Shown: in pieces, positions 10,546 to 21,398 of the stretch
Layout: every line of letters starts with the position of its first letter
Numbering within the stretch: position 1 is the first letter of the stretch
Assembly (NCBI RefSeq): GCF_014851905.1
Contig: NZ_JACVAQ010000001.1
Coordinates: 1,550,001 to 1,614,000 of the forward strand
DNA from: Pseudomonas sp. PDM14
Lineage (GTDB): Bacteria > Pseudomonadota > Gammaproteobacteria > Pseudomonadales > Pseudomonadaceae
Direction of reading: 5' to 3'
Length of the DNA: 64,000 nucleotides
Program-made: the position numbers and the translations under genes
The notes under the pieces: model-generated
What the model was told of the DNA's origin: nothing
Database searches by the model: none
What the model saw: only the letters and a program-made list of their open reading frames with translations

Positions 10546-13500
10546 ATGTCTTCCCTGCGCACGCTTTGCACCGCCACCCTCCTCGGACTCTTTCTGTTCG
10601 CCAGCCCCCTGAGCGCCGCCGAAGCACCGTCCGCCGAGGCGGTGCAGCGCAGCCTCGACACCCTCGCCGAGCGCAAGCTGGCCGAGCCGGAGCTGAAGGT
10701 TGTCCAGCAGAACCTGGAGCAGACCCTGACCTTTCTGGCCAACCAGGCGGACAGCGAGAAGCGCCTGGCCGAGCTCAAGCGTCAGCTCGCCGACGCGCCG
10801 CGGCAGATCGCCGACGCCCAGCGCGAGTACGGCCGCCTCAAGGCCAGCGAGCCCGCCAATGCCCTGCAACGCTACGGCAAGTCCAGCGCACTGCAGCTCG
10901 ACGCCCTGCTCAACCAGCGCGCCAACCAGCTCAGCGAGTGGCAGCAGGACCTGGCCGACGCCAACAGCCTGATCATCACCTCACAGACGCGCCCGGAGCG
11001 CGCCCAGGCGGAAATCAGCAGCAACCAGACCCGCACCCTGCAGATCGGCAACGCACTCAAGTCCGGCAAGGAAGGCGGCAAGCCGCTCAGCGCCGAACAG
11101 CGCGACCGGCTCAACGCCGAAGCCGCCGCGCTCGCCGCGCAGACCGAGCTACGCCGCCAGGAACTGGTCGGCAACAGCCTGCTGCAAGACCTCGGCAATG
11201 CCCGCCACGACCTGCTCGCCGAGCGCATCCGCCGCCTCGAACAGGAAATCCTCGACCTGCAGTCGCTGATCAACGACAAACGCCGGGAAAGCTCCGAGCA
11301 GACCGTCGCCGAGCAGTCCCGCGAAGCGCAAAAGGCCACCCCGGATAGCCTGATCGCACAGGAAAGCGCGACCAATCTGAAGATCTCCGACTACCTGTTG
11401 CGCGCCACCGACCGCCTCAACGAACTGACCCGCCTGAACCTGCAGACCAAGCAGCAGCTGGACAACGTCAGCCAGGCCGACCAGGCGCTGGAGGAACAGA
11501 TCAGTGTGCTCAAGGGCAGCCTGCTGCTGTCGAAGATCCTCTACCAGCAGAAGCAGGCGCTGCCGCACCTGGAGATGGACAGCAACCTGACCGACGAGAT
11601 CGCCGATATCCGCCTCTACCAGTTCGAGCTGGGGCAGATGCGCGACACCCTGGCCAACCTGCCGGCCTACGTCGACGGCCTGCTGGCGACCCAGACCGCC
11701 GAGCAGGCCACGCCGGAACTGCGCGCCACGCTGATGCAGCTGGCCACCACGCGCACCGAGCTGCTTGACCGCCTGGGCCGCGAATTCAACGCCCTGCTCA
11801 ACGAGTCGATCACCCTGCAGCTCAACCAGAAACAGCTGCAGGACACCGCCAGCGCGCTACGCAAGACCCTCGAAGAACAGATGTTCTGGATTCCCAGCAA
11901 CAAGCCGCTGGACCTCGCCTGGCTGCGCCTGGCCCCCGACTACCTGCAACAGCAGCTCAGCGCCCTGCCGTGGGGCTCGGCGCTACAGGAAATCAGTGCA
12001 GGCCTGATCGACCGCCCCTGGTTTTTTCTTCCCTTGCTGCTGCTGATCGGCGCCCTGCTGTGGCGCCGCAGCTGGCTGTACGACAAGCTCGTGCGCCTGC
12101 ACGAGGACATCGGCCACTACAAGCGTGACAGCCAGCTGCACACGCCTCTGGCGATCTTCATCAACATTCTGCTGGCCCTGCCGGTCAGCCTGTTCCTCGC
12201 CCTTGGCGGTCTGGCCCTGCGCATCGACGCCCGCGGGCAGAACGCCGCGTTCGGCGGCGCGCTGCTGGAAATGGCCCAGGCCTGGCTGGTGTTCTACACC
12301 CTGTACCGCATCCTCTCGCCCGGCGGCGTGGCCGAGCTGCACTTTCGCTGGGCACGGCCACAGGTCGCCTACCTCGCCCGCCAGGTGCGCGCCCTCGGCC
12401 TGGTGGTGCTGGCCCTGGTCGCCGTGGTCACCGTCGCCGAGCACCAGCCGGCCGCACTGGCCAAGGACGTGATCGGCATCGTCGTCGTCCTCACCTGCTT
12501 CGGCCTGATGACCTGGCTGATGAGCAAGCTGCTGCTGGCCGGGCCGATGCGTGAACACGCCTCGCCGTTCCGCCTGCTGATCGGCCTGGCATTCACCGCC
12601 CTGCCGGTGGCGCTGATGATCGCGGTCGGTTTCGGCTACTACTACACCGCGCTGAAACTCACCGAGCGCCTGATCGACACCCTGTACCTGCTGACCCTGT
12701 GGCTGATCGTCGAGGCCGCCTTCACCCGTGGCCTGACCGTCGCCGCGCGGCGCCTGGCCTACCAGCGCGCCCTGGCCAAGCGCCAGGCGCAGCCCAAGGA
12801 AGGCCTGGAAGGCAACGAGGTGGCCACCGAAGAACCGAAGCTGGACATCGATCAGATCAACCAGCAGTCACTGCGCCTGATCCGCCTGGCCCTGCTCGGC
12901 ACCTTCATCGCCTGCCTGTACTGGGTGTGGTCGGACCTGCTCAGCGTGTTCACCTACCTCGACAACATCAACCTCTATCAATACAGCAGCGGCACCGCCG
13001 ATGCCGCGACCATGGTGCCGATCAGCCTGCTCGACGTACTCGGCGCGCTGATCATCGTCGGCATCACCGTGGCCCTGGCCAGCAACCTGCCGGGCCTGCT
13101 CGAGGTCCTCGTGCTGTCACGCCTGTCGCTGGCCCAGGGCAGCGCCTACGCCACCACCACGCTGCTGTCCTACGCCATCAGCGGCATCGGCTTCGTCAGC
13201 GCGCTGTCCACCCTCGGCGTCAGCTGGGACAAGCTGCAGTGGCTGGTCGCCGCGCTGTCGGTGGGTATCGGTTTCGGCATGCAGGCGATCTTCGCCAACT
13301 TCATCTCCGGGCTGATCCTGCTGTTCGAGCGCCCGGTGCGCATCGGCGACCTGGTGACCATCGGCACCGTCACCGGCACGGTCAACCGCATCCGCATCCG
13401 CGCCACCCACATCACCGACAGCGACCGCAAGGAAGTGGTGGTGCCCAACCAGATCCTGCTCACCAGCCAGCTGATCAACTGGACGCTGACCGACACCATC

Positions 13501-13866
13501 ACGCGCATCGTGCTGGTGTTCAACGTCAACCAGGGGGCCGATCTGGAGCTGGTGCGCAAGCTGCTGCTGCAGGCCACCCAGGAAAACAGCCGGGTGCTGC
13601 GCGAGCCGGCGCCCAACGTGCAGCTGAAGACCTATGGCGCCACCGCGCTGGAGCACGAGCTCAAGGTCTACGTACGCGAGCTGGGCGACCGCGGCCTGGC
13701 CACCGACGAGCTGAACCGCCGCGTCGACCAGCTGTTCAAGGAAAACGGCATCAACCTCGCCGGCACACCGAAGATGGACATCACCTTCCACCGCAGCAGC
13801 GACAACAAGCTGCTCGCCCACGAAGACGACATCAGCGTGCCGGACGCCGAGCCGAAGCCGAGTTGA
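10546..13866 (+). CDS. mscK: MscK/KefA-type mechanosensitive channel
   Basis: The 1106-residue protein has a signal peptide (about 1-25) and a long periplasmic helical, coiled-coil region (about 25-480). Many membrane segments follow (about 490-900), then the MscS core: pore helix region LSVGIGFGMQAIFANFISG, beta domain VTIGTVTGTVNRIRIRATHI, and the C-terminal alpha/beta domain. This is the order in MscK (KefA/AefA), which opens under membrane tension and releases ions during hypo-osmotic shock. It follows the K+/H+ antiporter after 183 bp, so the two form an ion and osmotic pair but probably have separate promoters. Confidence 0.92.
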   Translation: MSSLRTLCTATLLGLFLFASPLSAAEAPSAEAVQRSLDTLAERKLAEPELKVVQQNLEQTLTFLANQADSEKRLAELKRQLADAPRQIADAQREYGRLKASEPANALQRYGKSSALQLDALLNQRANQLSEWQQDLADANSLIITSQTRPERAQAEISSNQTRTLQIGNALKSGKEGGKPLSAEQRDRLNAEAAALAAQTELRRQELVGNSLLQDLGNARHDLLAERIRRLEQEILDLQSLINDKRRESSEQTVAEQSREAQKATPDSLIAQESATNLKISDYLLRATDRLNELTRLNLQTKQQLDNVSQADQALEEQISVLKGSLLLSKILYQQKQALPHLEMDSNLTDEIADIRLYQFELGQMRDTLANLPAYVDGLLATQTAEQATPELRATLMQLATTRTELLDRLGREFNALLNESITLQLNQKQLQDTASALRKTLEEQMFWIPSNKPLDLAWLRLAPDYLQQQLSALPWGSALQEISAGLIDRPWFFLPLLLLIGALLWRRSWLYDKLVRLHEDIGHYKRDSQLHTPLAIFINILLALPVSLFLALGGLALRIDARGQNAAFGGALLEMAQAWLVFYTLYRILSPGGVAELHFRWARPQVAYLARQVRALGLVVLALVAVVTVAEHQPAALAKDVIGIVVVLTCFGLMTWLMSKLLLAGPMREHASPFRLLIGLAFTALPVALMIAVGFGYYYTALKLTERLIDTLYLLTLWLIVEAAFTRGLTVAARRLAYQRALAKRQAQPKEGLEGNEVATEEPKLDIDQINQQSLRLIRLALLGTFIACLYWVWSDLLSVFTYLDNINLYQYSSGTADAATMVPISLLDVLGALIIVGITVALASNLPGLLEVLVLSRLSLAQGSAYATTTLLSYAISGIGFVSALSTLGVSWDKLQWLVAALSVGIGFGMQAIFANFISGLILLFERPVRIGDLVTIGTVTGTVNRIRIRATHITDSDRKEVVVPNQILLTSQLINWTLTDTITRIVLVFNVNQGADLELVRKLLLQATQENSRVLREPAPNVQLKTYGATALEHELKVYVRELGDRGLATDELNRRVDQLFKENGINLAGTPKMDITFHRSSDNKLLAHEDDISVPDAEPKPS

Positions 13867-13897
13867 TCCGCGCGGCAGAACGCCGCTCGTGAGGCTC

Positions 13898-13921
13898 ACC
13901 GCCAGGCAGAACGCTGGCGGT
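13898..13921. terminator. Hairpin between convergent mscK and lipoprotein genes
   Basis: ACCGCCAG and CTGGCGGT form an 8-bp perfect stem with an 8-base loop in the gap between convergent genes. There is no long T-run on either side, so it may be a weak bidirectional terminator. Confidence 0.4.
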
Positions 13922-13961
13922 AAACCGCGATGAGCGCCGCGATCGAAGCGCTCGGCAACCC

Positions 13962-14384
13962 TTACTGAACCACCGGGAACAGCTGGCCAACCAGTTCCTG
14001 CACCTTGGCGTCGGCATCGATGAACTTGCTCATGCCCGCCGTGTGCGCGTCGTACACCGCTTCGCCGGCACTGTGGCCGTCACGGTACACGGCGATCTGC
14101 GCATAGCGCATGTACAGCGCCAGGTCCCAGTTCCAGCTCGCCGTGTAGGTCGAGGTCAACGCACAGACGTCCGGCCCGGAACTGGCCGGCACCACCTGCA
14201 CGACCATGCCGCGCGCCTTCACCGCACGGCTGTAGGCGTTGAGGAAACCCTCGCGAACCTTGGCGTTCTCGACGATACACAGCGTCTCGCCGCGCTGGCT
14301 GCTGACGGGGTCGACTTTCTGAATGCTGGAGCAGCCGGTGAACAGCGGAGCCAGCAGGCCTACTACAAGGAGGCGTTTGATCAT
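13962..14384 (-). CDS. Small lipoprotein, Sbal_3080-like family
   Basis: The 140-residue product has a lipoprotein signal peptide with lipobox FTGC (C18) after MIKRLLVVGLLAPL. The mature part contains two further cysteines (ETLCIVEN and GPDVCALTS) and the block TASWNWDLALYMRYAQI. This resembles the Sbal_3080 family of uncharacterised proteobacterial lipoproteins. No enzymatic motif is visible. A role in the envelope is all that can be said. It is divergent from selO. Confidence 0.75.
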   Translation of the reverse strand: MIKRLLVVGLLAPLFTGCSSIQKVDPVSSQRGETLCIVENAKVREGFLNAYSRAVKARGMVVQVVPASSGPDVCALTSTYTASWNWDLALYMRYAQIAVYRDGHSAGEAVYDAHTAGMSKFIDADAKVQELVGQLFPVVQ

Positions 14385-14463
14385 GGGGGTGGTCCATACC
14401 AGGAATGAGGGATTGCCACGGCACGACCTGCGTTGGCCCGTCCGTGGGCGGGCGCGACTGTAG

Positions 14464-16026
<1,563 letters not shown>

Positions 16027-16103
16027 CTGGGGCTGTCAGGGGGGGACGTCGCGGGCTTTTTTTGAGCTGGATGCAGGCGGCGAGATCGACCTGTATCAGC
16101 CCG

Positions 16104-17588
16104 CTATTTTTGGCAGCGCCCCTGCGCCACGCCATTGGCATAGGTCAGCTTGCTGCCAGGAGCGTAGAACGGCTCCGGGCAGGCGATGAACACCGTGCTC
16201 ACCCCCACATGGTTGTAGTTGTGCAGGTCCCGGCCTCCCGCCGCCAGCGAGTTACCCCGCCACTGACGCTTGGCGCACTCGTCTACACGACGCCCCTTGA
16301 AGTCCCCACTGCTCACCACGCCTTCCGTACAGAAGGTGACTCGTATTGGAAAAGAACAGGTATTCACCATTTGATTGGCTTGGCGAATATTCGGGTTGGG
16401 CTGAATGGCCACGCAGGCATTGACCGCAGGGGTATAACTGAAACCGCCTGCTGATTTGCCGGGAGTCTGCAGATTGACGGACGGCTCGTCATAGCTCTGC
16501 TGCTGCAGCGCATGCATGCGCTCCTGCTGAGCCTGCTGAGCCTGCTGAGCCTGCTGAGCCTGCTGAGCCTGCTGAGCGGCAAGCATCGCCACCTGCGCCT
16601 GCTGCTGCGCCAGCTGTTGTTGCTGCACCTGATCGGCCTGGCGCTGCGCCTGGTACTGCAGCGCAGAAGCATTGGCCTGCTGCATCGCCACCTCGTCGCC
16701 CGCCAGAGCAGCGCCCACACCCTGCATCAGCAGGCCGCTCTCGTAGCCCTGTCCACCCGTGGCCTGGGCAATCTGCCCGGTGGCTTGCAACAGGCTACCC
16801 ACTGCCCCCATACCGCCGCGCGGGTCAGCCCGCTCGTGGCCAGAGTCCGTCGCAGGCAGCGATGCCACAGGCGTCGAAGCCACCGTTACAGCTGGCATGA
16901 CCGGAGTTGGTGTCGACACTGTAGGCCTGATCGCCGTGGTCGTGACAGTGCCCGACAGATTGCTCGGGCGGATCGGGGGTAAGGACCTGGCTCCCGCGGG
17001 AGCCCAGTCACCCATGTCCAAGGCCTGCTCCGCGGTCATCAGACTCAAGCTGCCCTGCATGACCAGAACCAGATAGGGATCTGCCTCGACGCCAGGCACC
17101 TTGCGTTCGATGCCAGTCAGAATATTCCTGAGCGGTTCATAGTTTTCCGTGAGCAGCCGCCCCACAACGCCAGCACGTCCGTCGACGACATAGACCTCCA
17201 TCCCGTAGCTACTGGGTATGAGCTCGGCAACCTTGGCTCGCAGCTCCTCGTCCCTGGCCAATCGCTCCGGCGTATTGACCTGCCGAACCAGCGTGAAGGT
17301 GTACACCTGCGCAGAAGGGATCGCAGAAACCTCATCGAATATGCGGCGCTGATCCTCAGCCGTTGCGACCTCTCCTGCGACGAGAATCACCGACCCAAAG
17401 CCCCTCAGGATCAGTTTGGGATGGGTGGTGATGTACTTCTGGTGGATGGCAACCAGCGCCGACCCTATCGCCACCTTCTGCCGTTGCTCGGCAGCGTAGC
17501 TCTGCGTCGCTGCCGTATTGCTCGGCGGCGCACCGCACCCCACCAGCAATGCATATAGCGCAACGACCAATATGCGCCTTTTCCCCAT
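16104..17588 (-). CDS. Lipoprotein with BON-like domains, Gln-rich repeat and six-Cys C-terminal domain
   Basis: I do not recognise this 494-residue protein. It has a lipobox (LVGC, C18). Two segments resemble BON domains: about 50-95 (GFGSVILVAGEVATAEDQR) and about 105-165 (VVDGRAGVVGRLLTENYEPL). A Pro/Thr linker and a Gln/Ala-rich region (about 310-365) follow, the latter with six tandem AQQ units from a 9-bp DNA repeat. The last 103 residues contain six cysteines (392, 411, 420, 438, 470, 492), suggesting an oxidised extracytoplasmic domain. That cysteine pattern recurs in the protein encoded at 18133-18492. GGAG stands nine bases before the ATG. It is divergent from the small secreted proteins. 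Confidence 0.85.
   Translation of the reverse strand: MGKRRILVVALYALLVGCGAPPSNTAATQSYAAEQRQKVAIGSALVAIHQKYITTHPKLILRGFGSVILVAGEVATAEDQRRIFDEVSAIPSAQVYTFTLVRQVNTPERLARDEELRAKVAELIPSSYGMEVYVVDGRAGVVGRLLTENYEPLRNILTGIERKVPGVEADPYLVLVMQGSLSLMTAEQALDMGDWAPAGARSLPPIRPSNLSGTVTTTAIRPTVSTPTPVMPAVTVASTPVASLPATDSGHERADPRGGMGAVGSLLQATGQIAQATGGQGYESGLLMQGVGAALAGDEVAMQQANASALQYQAQRQADQVQQQQLAQQQAQVAMLAAQQAQQAQQAQQAQQAQQERMHALQQQSYDEPSVNLQTPGKSAGGFSYTPAVNACVAIQPNPNIRQANQMVNTCSFPIRVTFCTEGVVSSGDFKGRRVDECAKRQWRGNSLAAGGRDLHNYNHVGVSTVFIACPEPFYAPGSKLTYANGVAQGRCQK
16523..16576. repeat. Six perfect copies of a 9-bp tandem repeat
   Basis: The unit CCTGCTGAG is repeated six times without mismatch inside the BON-like lipoprotein gene. 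Because the unit is 9 bp, gain or loss of copies changes the protein by three residues (AQQ) and never shifts the frame. Confidence 0.95.
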
Positions 17589-17814
17589 ATATTCATCTCC
17601 GCGGCAAACTCAGTACGAATGTAATACTCGTCAGTAAGTAGCTTAAACAGCCCCACGCCACGGCATCGACATGACGCCCACTGCAACGCAGCAGCACTTG
17701 CCTTCTTATACAAAAGTTAAAACTCGGCACAGAAATTCGCATCATCCATATGAATGATGCGCCGCCTATTTGCTAAACGCATGATAAGGCTCTTTTACGC
17801 AGGAGTGACCTTAC

Positions 17815-18087
17815 ATGCTACGGCACCTAACCATGATCACCCTATCATTTGTTCTGCTGAACGCGGCCAATGCAGCAGATCGCGAGATAAAGGTGGTTGA
17901 GGCATCCAACCAGAATCGTGCCGCCGCCTGCGCCAGCGCAGGAAAAATGCTGCAGAACGATATCAGCGTGCAGCTGGGAACGAGAAGACTGGTGGATATT
18001 GGAAGTTGCGAATGTTCCAAGTCAGAAGACCGCAGCGAATATATAAAAGGCGACTGGACCTGCACGGCCAAAGGCACATACGAATAA
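17815..18087 (+). CDS. Small secreted protein, four cysteines, unknown function
   Basis: The 90-residue product has a signal peptide (LNAANA, cleavage after about residue 20) and a mature part of about 70 residues with C39, C65, C67 and C83. Central text reads QLGTRRLVDIGSCECSK and the end is WTCTAKGTYE. I know no family for it. AGGAG 9 bases upstream supports the ATG. The local base composition is lower in GC than the core genes. It lies 45 bp before another secreted protein and probably shares its transcript. Confidence 0.7.
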   Translation: MLRHLTMITLSFVLLNAANAADREIKVVEASNQNRAAACASAGKMLQNDISVQLGTRRLVDIGSCECSKSEDRSEYIKGDWTCTAKGTYE

Positions 18088-18132
18088 ACAAAAAACCTAG
18101 CACTACCCAACACTAAAGAGGCAATCATACAA

Positions 18133-18492
18133 ATGAAGAACGCCTGCAAATTATCAATAGCAGCCATATTGCTATGCGGTTCCACTCTGGCATACAGCGA
18201 GGCTGACAACCAGCAAGACAGCTGCCTTAAAACAACACCACTGGCACCGAACATTGTCAGAAACAGCTGCAACTACATAGTTTCGGGTGTACGTTGCCGC
18301 AGTGGCACAGCAGTCGCCCAATGCCTTGGAACATCCGATCTTGTATGGGTAGATTTCTACCCCAATAGAAATACCAACAACATTCTTCTGGACAGCAATG
18401 GCATACCGAAGTCGGGAACCATCTACTGCCGCACCAAGGAGGCAGAAATAACCGCTGATGAACAAGGCCCGGCCTACTGCAAACTGCGCTGA
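18133..18492 (+). CDS. Small secreted six-cysteine protein, related to the C terminus of the neighbouring lipoprotein
   Basis: The 119-residue product has a signal peptide (to about residue 23) and six cysteines in the mature part (31, 46, 55, 64, 99, 116). The stretch PNIVRNSC...VRC lines up by eye with PNIRQANQMVNTC...TFC in the lipoprotein at 16104-17588. The second and third cysteines are nine residues apart in both. No enzyme motif is seen, and function is unknown. Local GC is about 40% by direct count at 18121-18180, far below the core genes. AAGAGG lies 11 bases before the ATG. Confidence 0.7.
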   Translation: MKNACKLSIAAILLCGSTLAYSEADNQQDSCLKTTPLAPNIVRNSCNYIVSGVRCRSGTAVAQCLGTSDLVWVDFYPNRNTNNILLDSNGIPKSGTIYCRTKEAEITADEQGPAYCKLR

Positions 18493-18509
18493 GCCGTTGA
18501 GAACGGCTC
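18491..18509 (+). terminator. Hairpin overlapping the stop codon of the six-Cys gene
   Basis: GAGCCGTT and AACGGCTC form a perfect 8-bp stem with a 3-base loop that begins within the TGA stop. No T-run follows. The next gene is convergent. Confidence 0.45.
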
Positions 18510-18584
18510 CGCCAGCCAACCCCCAGAACGGGATGCGCTCAGACCTTCCAGTCCATAGCGGCCATACAGCGCACCGCTCATCTG

Positions 18585-19679
18585 CTATCCCAGGCGCATA
18601 AACAGGCTGACCAGCTCAGCCTGTCGATCCGTCCCGGTCTTGCGAAACAGCGCCCGCAACTGGGTACGCACGGTATTGATCGAGACGCCGATACGGCCTG
18701 CGCATTCTTCGGGACTCAGGCCCTGCACGATCAACTCGGCAAGGCGGCATTCGGCGGGCGTCAACTGGAACAGCTCGGCAAGCAGTTGCGTGCGCGGCTG
18801 GTTGTCCAGCAACGCCACCAATGCCAGCGGTTCCTGGAAATACAGATTGAACCATGCCTCGGCATTGACCGGGGTAATCAACAATTCGCCCCCGGAAGCC
18901 TCCGGCAGGCGACACCACCCGGCACGCGGCGCCCCCTTGCTGCCGCAGGCTGCGCGCAGCATGGCGGTAAAAACTCCACTCGTCCTGACGAGCGTTAGCC
19001 GATCATTGCGCTGCACCAGCGGCAAGCCCGGCTCCTTCAGCCGCCGTTCTGCTGCATCGTTGCAGAACACCACACGCCCCTCTGCATTCACCAGCCAGAG
19101 CGGAGTGACGTGCTGCGCCTGCAGCAACTGTCGGGCCTCAAGCTCCAGCTCAAGGCCGTTCACCACATTGGCCAACTGCGCTGTACGCACCAGATGCGGG
19201 CTGATGCGGGTCAACAGCGCCTGCTGTTGGGCGCTCGGTTGCCGCGCATCGAGGTTGGTCAACAGGGACAGGAAGGCGCTCTGCTGCTGCGACTTCTGCA
19301 ACTTCACGCAGGAGACACCGCGCATGCCGTAAGGCCGCTTGAACTCCTGGTAGTAGGGGCTGCGGTTGATCTGCTGTACGGTCAGCTCGGCGAAGTCGTG
19401 GTACCACAGCCCCTTGTCCCTGTGCTCCAGCAGTGGCCCCGTCGGGTCCAGCGTGCAGAAGTAGCGGTTGTAGGCCTCAACCGAATCAGCCTCGCAGGCA
19501 TAGAAGGACGAAACCTGGGCATGTGGGCGCTGTTCGTCCCAGAGCATCAGAATGCCCCTCTGCCGCCCGCTGGCCTCGCTCAGCCGTGCCAGCAATCGAT
19601 GCCAGGCCGAACTGTCGAGTACGCATTCGTAGCTGAGCGCGAGCAGTTCGTCATACAACGCTTCATGTCGGTTCTGCAT
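18585..19679 (-). CDS. LuxR-type HTH transcriptional regulator
   Basis: The 364-residue protein has a long N-terminal sensor-like region without a recognisable acyl-homoserine lactone domain. A C-terminal GerE/LuxR helix-turn-helix follows at about 295-360: LTPAECRLAELIVQGLSPEE and IGVSINTVRTQLRALFRKTG. The form belongs to the ~360-residue Pseudomonas LuxR regulators with a PAS-like middle (WLVNAEGRVVFCNDAAERRL). Targets are unknown. ATG at 19679 is chosen because AGGTG lies a few bases upstream, while the alternative GTG at 19685 lacks one. It is an orphan, convergent to the six-Cys gene. Confidence 0.88.
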   Translation of the reverse strand: MQNRHEALYDELLALSYECVLDSSAWHRLLARLSEASGRQRGILMLWDEQRPHAQVSSFYACEADSVEAYNRYFCTLDPTGPLLEHRDKGLWYHDFAELTVQQINRSPYYQEFKRPYGMRGVSCVKLQKSQQQSAFLSLLTNLDARQPSAQQQALLTRISPHLVRTAQLANVVNGLELELEARQLLQAQHVTPLWLVNAEGRVVFCNDAAERRLKEPGLPLVQRNDRLTLVRTSGVFTAMLRAACGSKGAPRAGWCRLPEASGGELLITPVNAEAWFNLYFQEPLALVALLDNQPRTQLLAELFQLTPAECRLAELIVQGLSPEECAGRIGVSINTVRTQLRALFRKTGTDRQAELVSLFMRLG

Positions 19680-19936
19680 GCTCACACCTGCCCATGATGA
19701 GCGCCTGAGGTCTCTTCAGGCGCGTGCATGCAGATGAATGAAACGAACTCACCGCAGACTCTCATCACGCCTCCCTCCCCCCTCAATCAGTGATTGGCTA
19801 CTCCGAATGCCTGTAGAAGCGTCTTGCCATCATCCCTTGGAGACCAAATTCCGATCAAGCCATGCACCCATCTGCAGTGGAGTCTGTATGAGCAATAAGA
19901 GCCGACCCCCTGGCGGACCGGGCAAACACATGACCG

Positions 19937-21199
19937 TCAGTTGCTCGCTGTGATCCCGTTCGCCGTACCGGTCCTGCGCGTGAAGTACCACAGCACCGGT
20001 AGCAGCATCGCCGCGCCGAGCAGGCCGGCGCCGGTGAACAGCGTCGGGTAGCCGAGGGCCTTGGCCAGCACGCCGCTGCTGGCACCGACCAGGCCGGAGA
20101 GGAGGACCACTGCACTGGCCTGCAGGGTGAAGTCGGCGCCTTCGTGCTCCAGGCGGCAGCGGCTCATCATCACGGCGAACAGGGCGACGGTGGACATGCC
20201 GTCGGCGATCTGTTCGAACAGCGCCACGCCATACACCAGCGCCGCGTTGCCGCCCTGCCCCACCAGCAGCGCCATGCCGGCGATGCCGAAGGCCTGCAGC
20301 GCACCGAAGATCAACAGTGCGCGCAGCGCGCCGATTCGTGCGTACAGCAGGCCGCCGAGCAGCGCGCCGCCGATGCCGGCCAGGCTGCTGATCAGGGTCA
20401 GCTGGCCAAGCGCGGCGGTATCCCAGCCCTGGTCGACCAGCATCGGTTTGATCATCGGCGAGCCGAGCGCGTCGCCAAGCTTGAAGGTCAGCACCACCAG
20501 CAGCCAGGCGAGCATACCCGGCTGCGCCAGCAGGCCGCGGTAATGCCGCCAGAGCAACCCGGCACCGGCACGCTCGGCCTGCTCCGTGTGCTGCGGCAGC
20601 AGTTCACGCTCGCGAAAGCGCCAGATAGGCAAAGTCATCAGCAGCAGAAGCGCGGCCAGCAGGGCGATGGACAGGTTCCAGCCGAGCGGGGCGATCAACA
20701 GCAGCAGGCCACTGCCGCTGGCGAGCATGCCGACCTTGTAGCCGCCAACCTGCAGGCTGTTGCCCAGGCCGCGCCAGCGCTCCGGCAGCAGGCGCACGGC
20801 GAGGCCGTCAGTGGCGATGTCCTGGCTGGCGGCGGCGAGGTTGATCAGCAGCAACGTGCCGAGCAACAGCCACACGGCGGGGCCGAACAGCAGCTGCGGG
20901 GCGAGCAGCGCCAGGCCGCCGAGGCAGACGATAACCACGCCCTGCAGCGGCAGGATCCAGCCGCGATGGTGGCCGAGCCGGCGCGAACCAATGCGGTCGA
21001 TCCACGGCGCCCACAGCACCTTGAGCAGCCAGGGCAGCGCCAGTAGCTTGAGCAGGCCGATCAACGCCAGATCGACGCCGTGCTGGCGCAGCAACACCGG
21101 CAGCGCGTGGGCGATCAGGCCCGACGGCAAGCCCTGTGCGCAGTACAGGGAGGCGAGCAGAACCAGCGTGGTGGTGGACGGGCGAGCGGTGGCGTTCAT
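19937..21199 (-). CDS. Major facilitator superfamily transporter (AmpG-like)
   Basis: The 420-residue integral membrane protein has about 12 hydrophobic helices. The N-terminal half contains LLASLYCAQGLPSGLIAHAL and LPWLLKVLWAPWIDRIGSRRLG, a pattern of AmpG/PAT-like MFS carriers with the charged loop after helix 2. The substrate cannot be deduced. The start at 21199 (MNATARPSTTT) is preferred over the upstream TTG at 21241, which would add 14 residues. It is divergent from the TSUP gene across about 200 bp. Confidence 0.88.
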   Translation of the reverse strand: MNATARPSTTTLVLLASLYCAQGLPSGLIAHALPVLLRQHGVDLALIGLLKLLALPWLLKVLWAPWIDRIGSRRLGHHRGWILPLQGVVIVCLGGLALLAPQLLFGPAVWLLLGTLLLINLAAASQDIATDGLAVRLLPERWRGLGNSLQVGGYKVGMLASGSGLLLLIAPLGWNLSIALLAALLLLMTLPIWRFRERELLPQHTEQAERAGAGLLWRHYRGLLAQPGMLAWLLVVLTFKLGDALGSPMIKPMLVDQGWDTAALGQLTLISSLAGIGGALLGGLLYARIGALRALLIFGALQAFGIAGMALLVGQGGNAALVYGVALFEQIADGMSTVALFAVMMSRCRLEHEGADFTLQASAVVLLSGLVGASSGVLAKALGYPTLFTGAGLLGAAMLLPVLWYFTRRTGTANGITASN

Positions 21200-21398
21200 A
21201 CGCGAGTTCCAGAGAATCCTGGGCAAGACTAGGCGGGACAATCAGCGCGAGGCAACCGCTGGATACGGCGCGTCACTAAAAACCAAATCGAATATAAACC
21301 TTCTTAAACATTCTTAGACTCTCTAAGGAAAGCCGCTTAAGGTGGCCCGCTGTTTTACCCCGGCCTGTTCTACCACCCGCTGTCAGGCGCCTTACCGC

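Noticed and set aside
16512..16982. Plus-strand open frame with LLS repeats
   Set aside because: It is the antisense reading of the AQQ repeat in the lipoprotein gene.
19738..19953. A 71-codon open frame between the LuxR-type regulator and the MFS gene
   Set aside because: There is no ribosome site, no family resemblance, and poor codon use. The roughly 250-bp gap is treated as non-coding.
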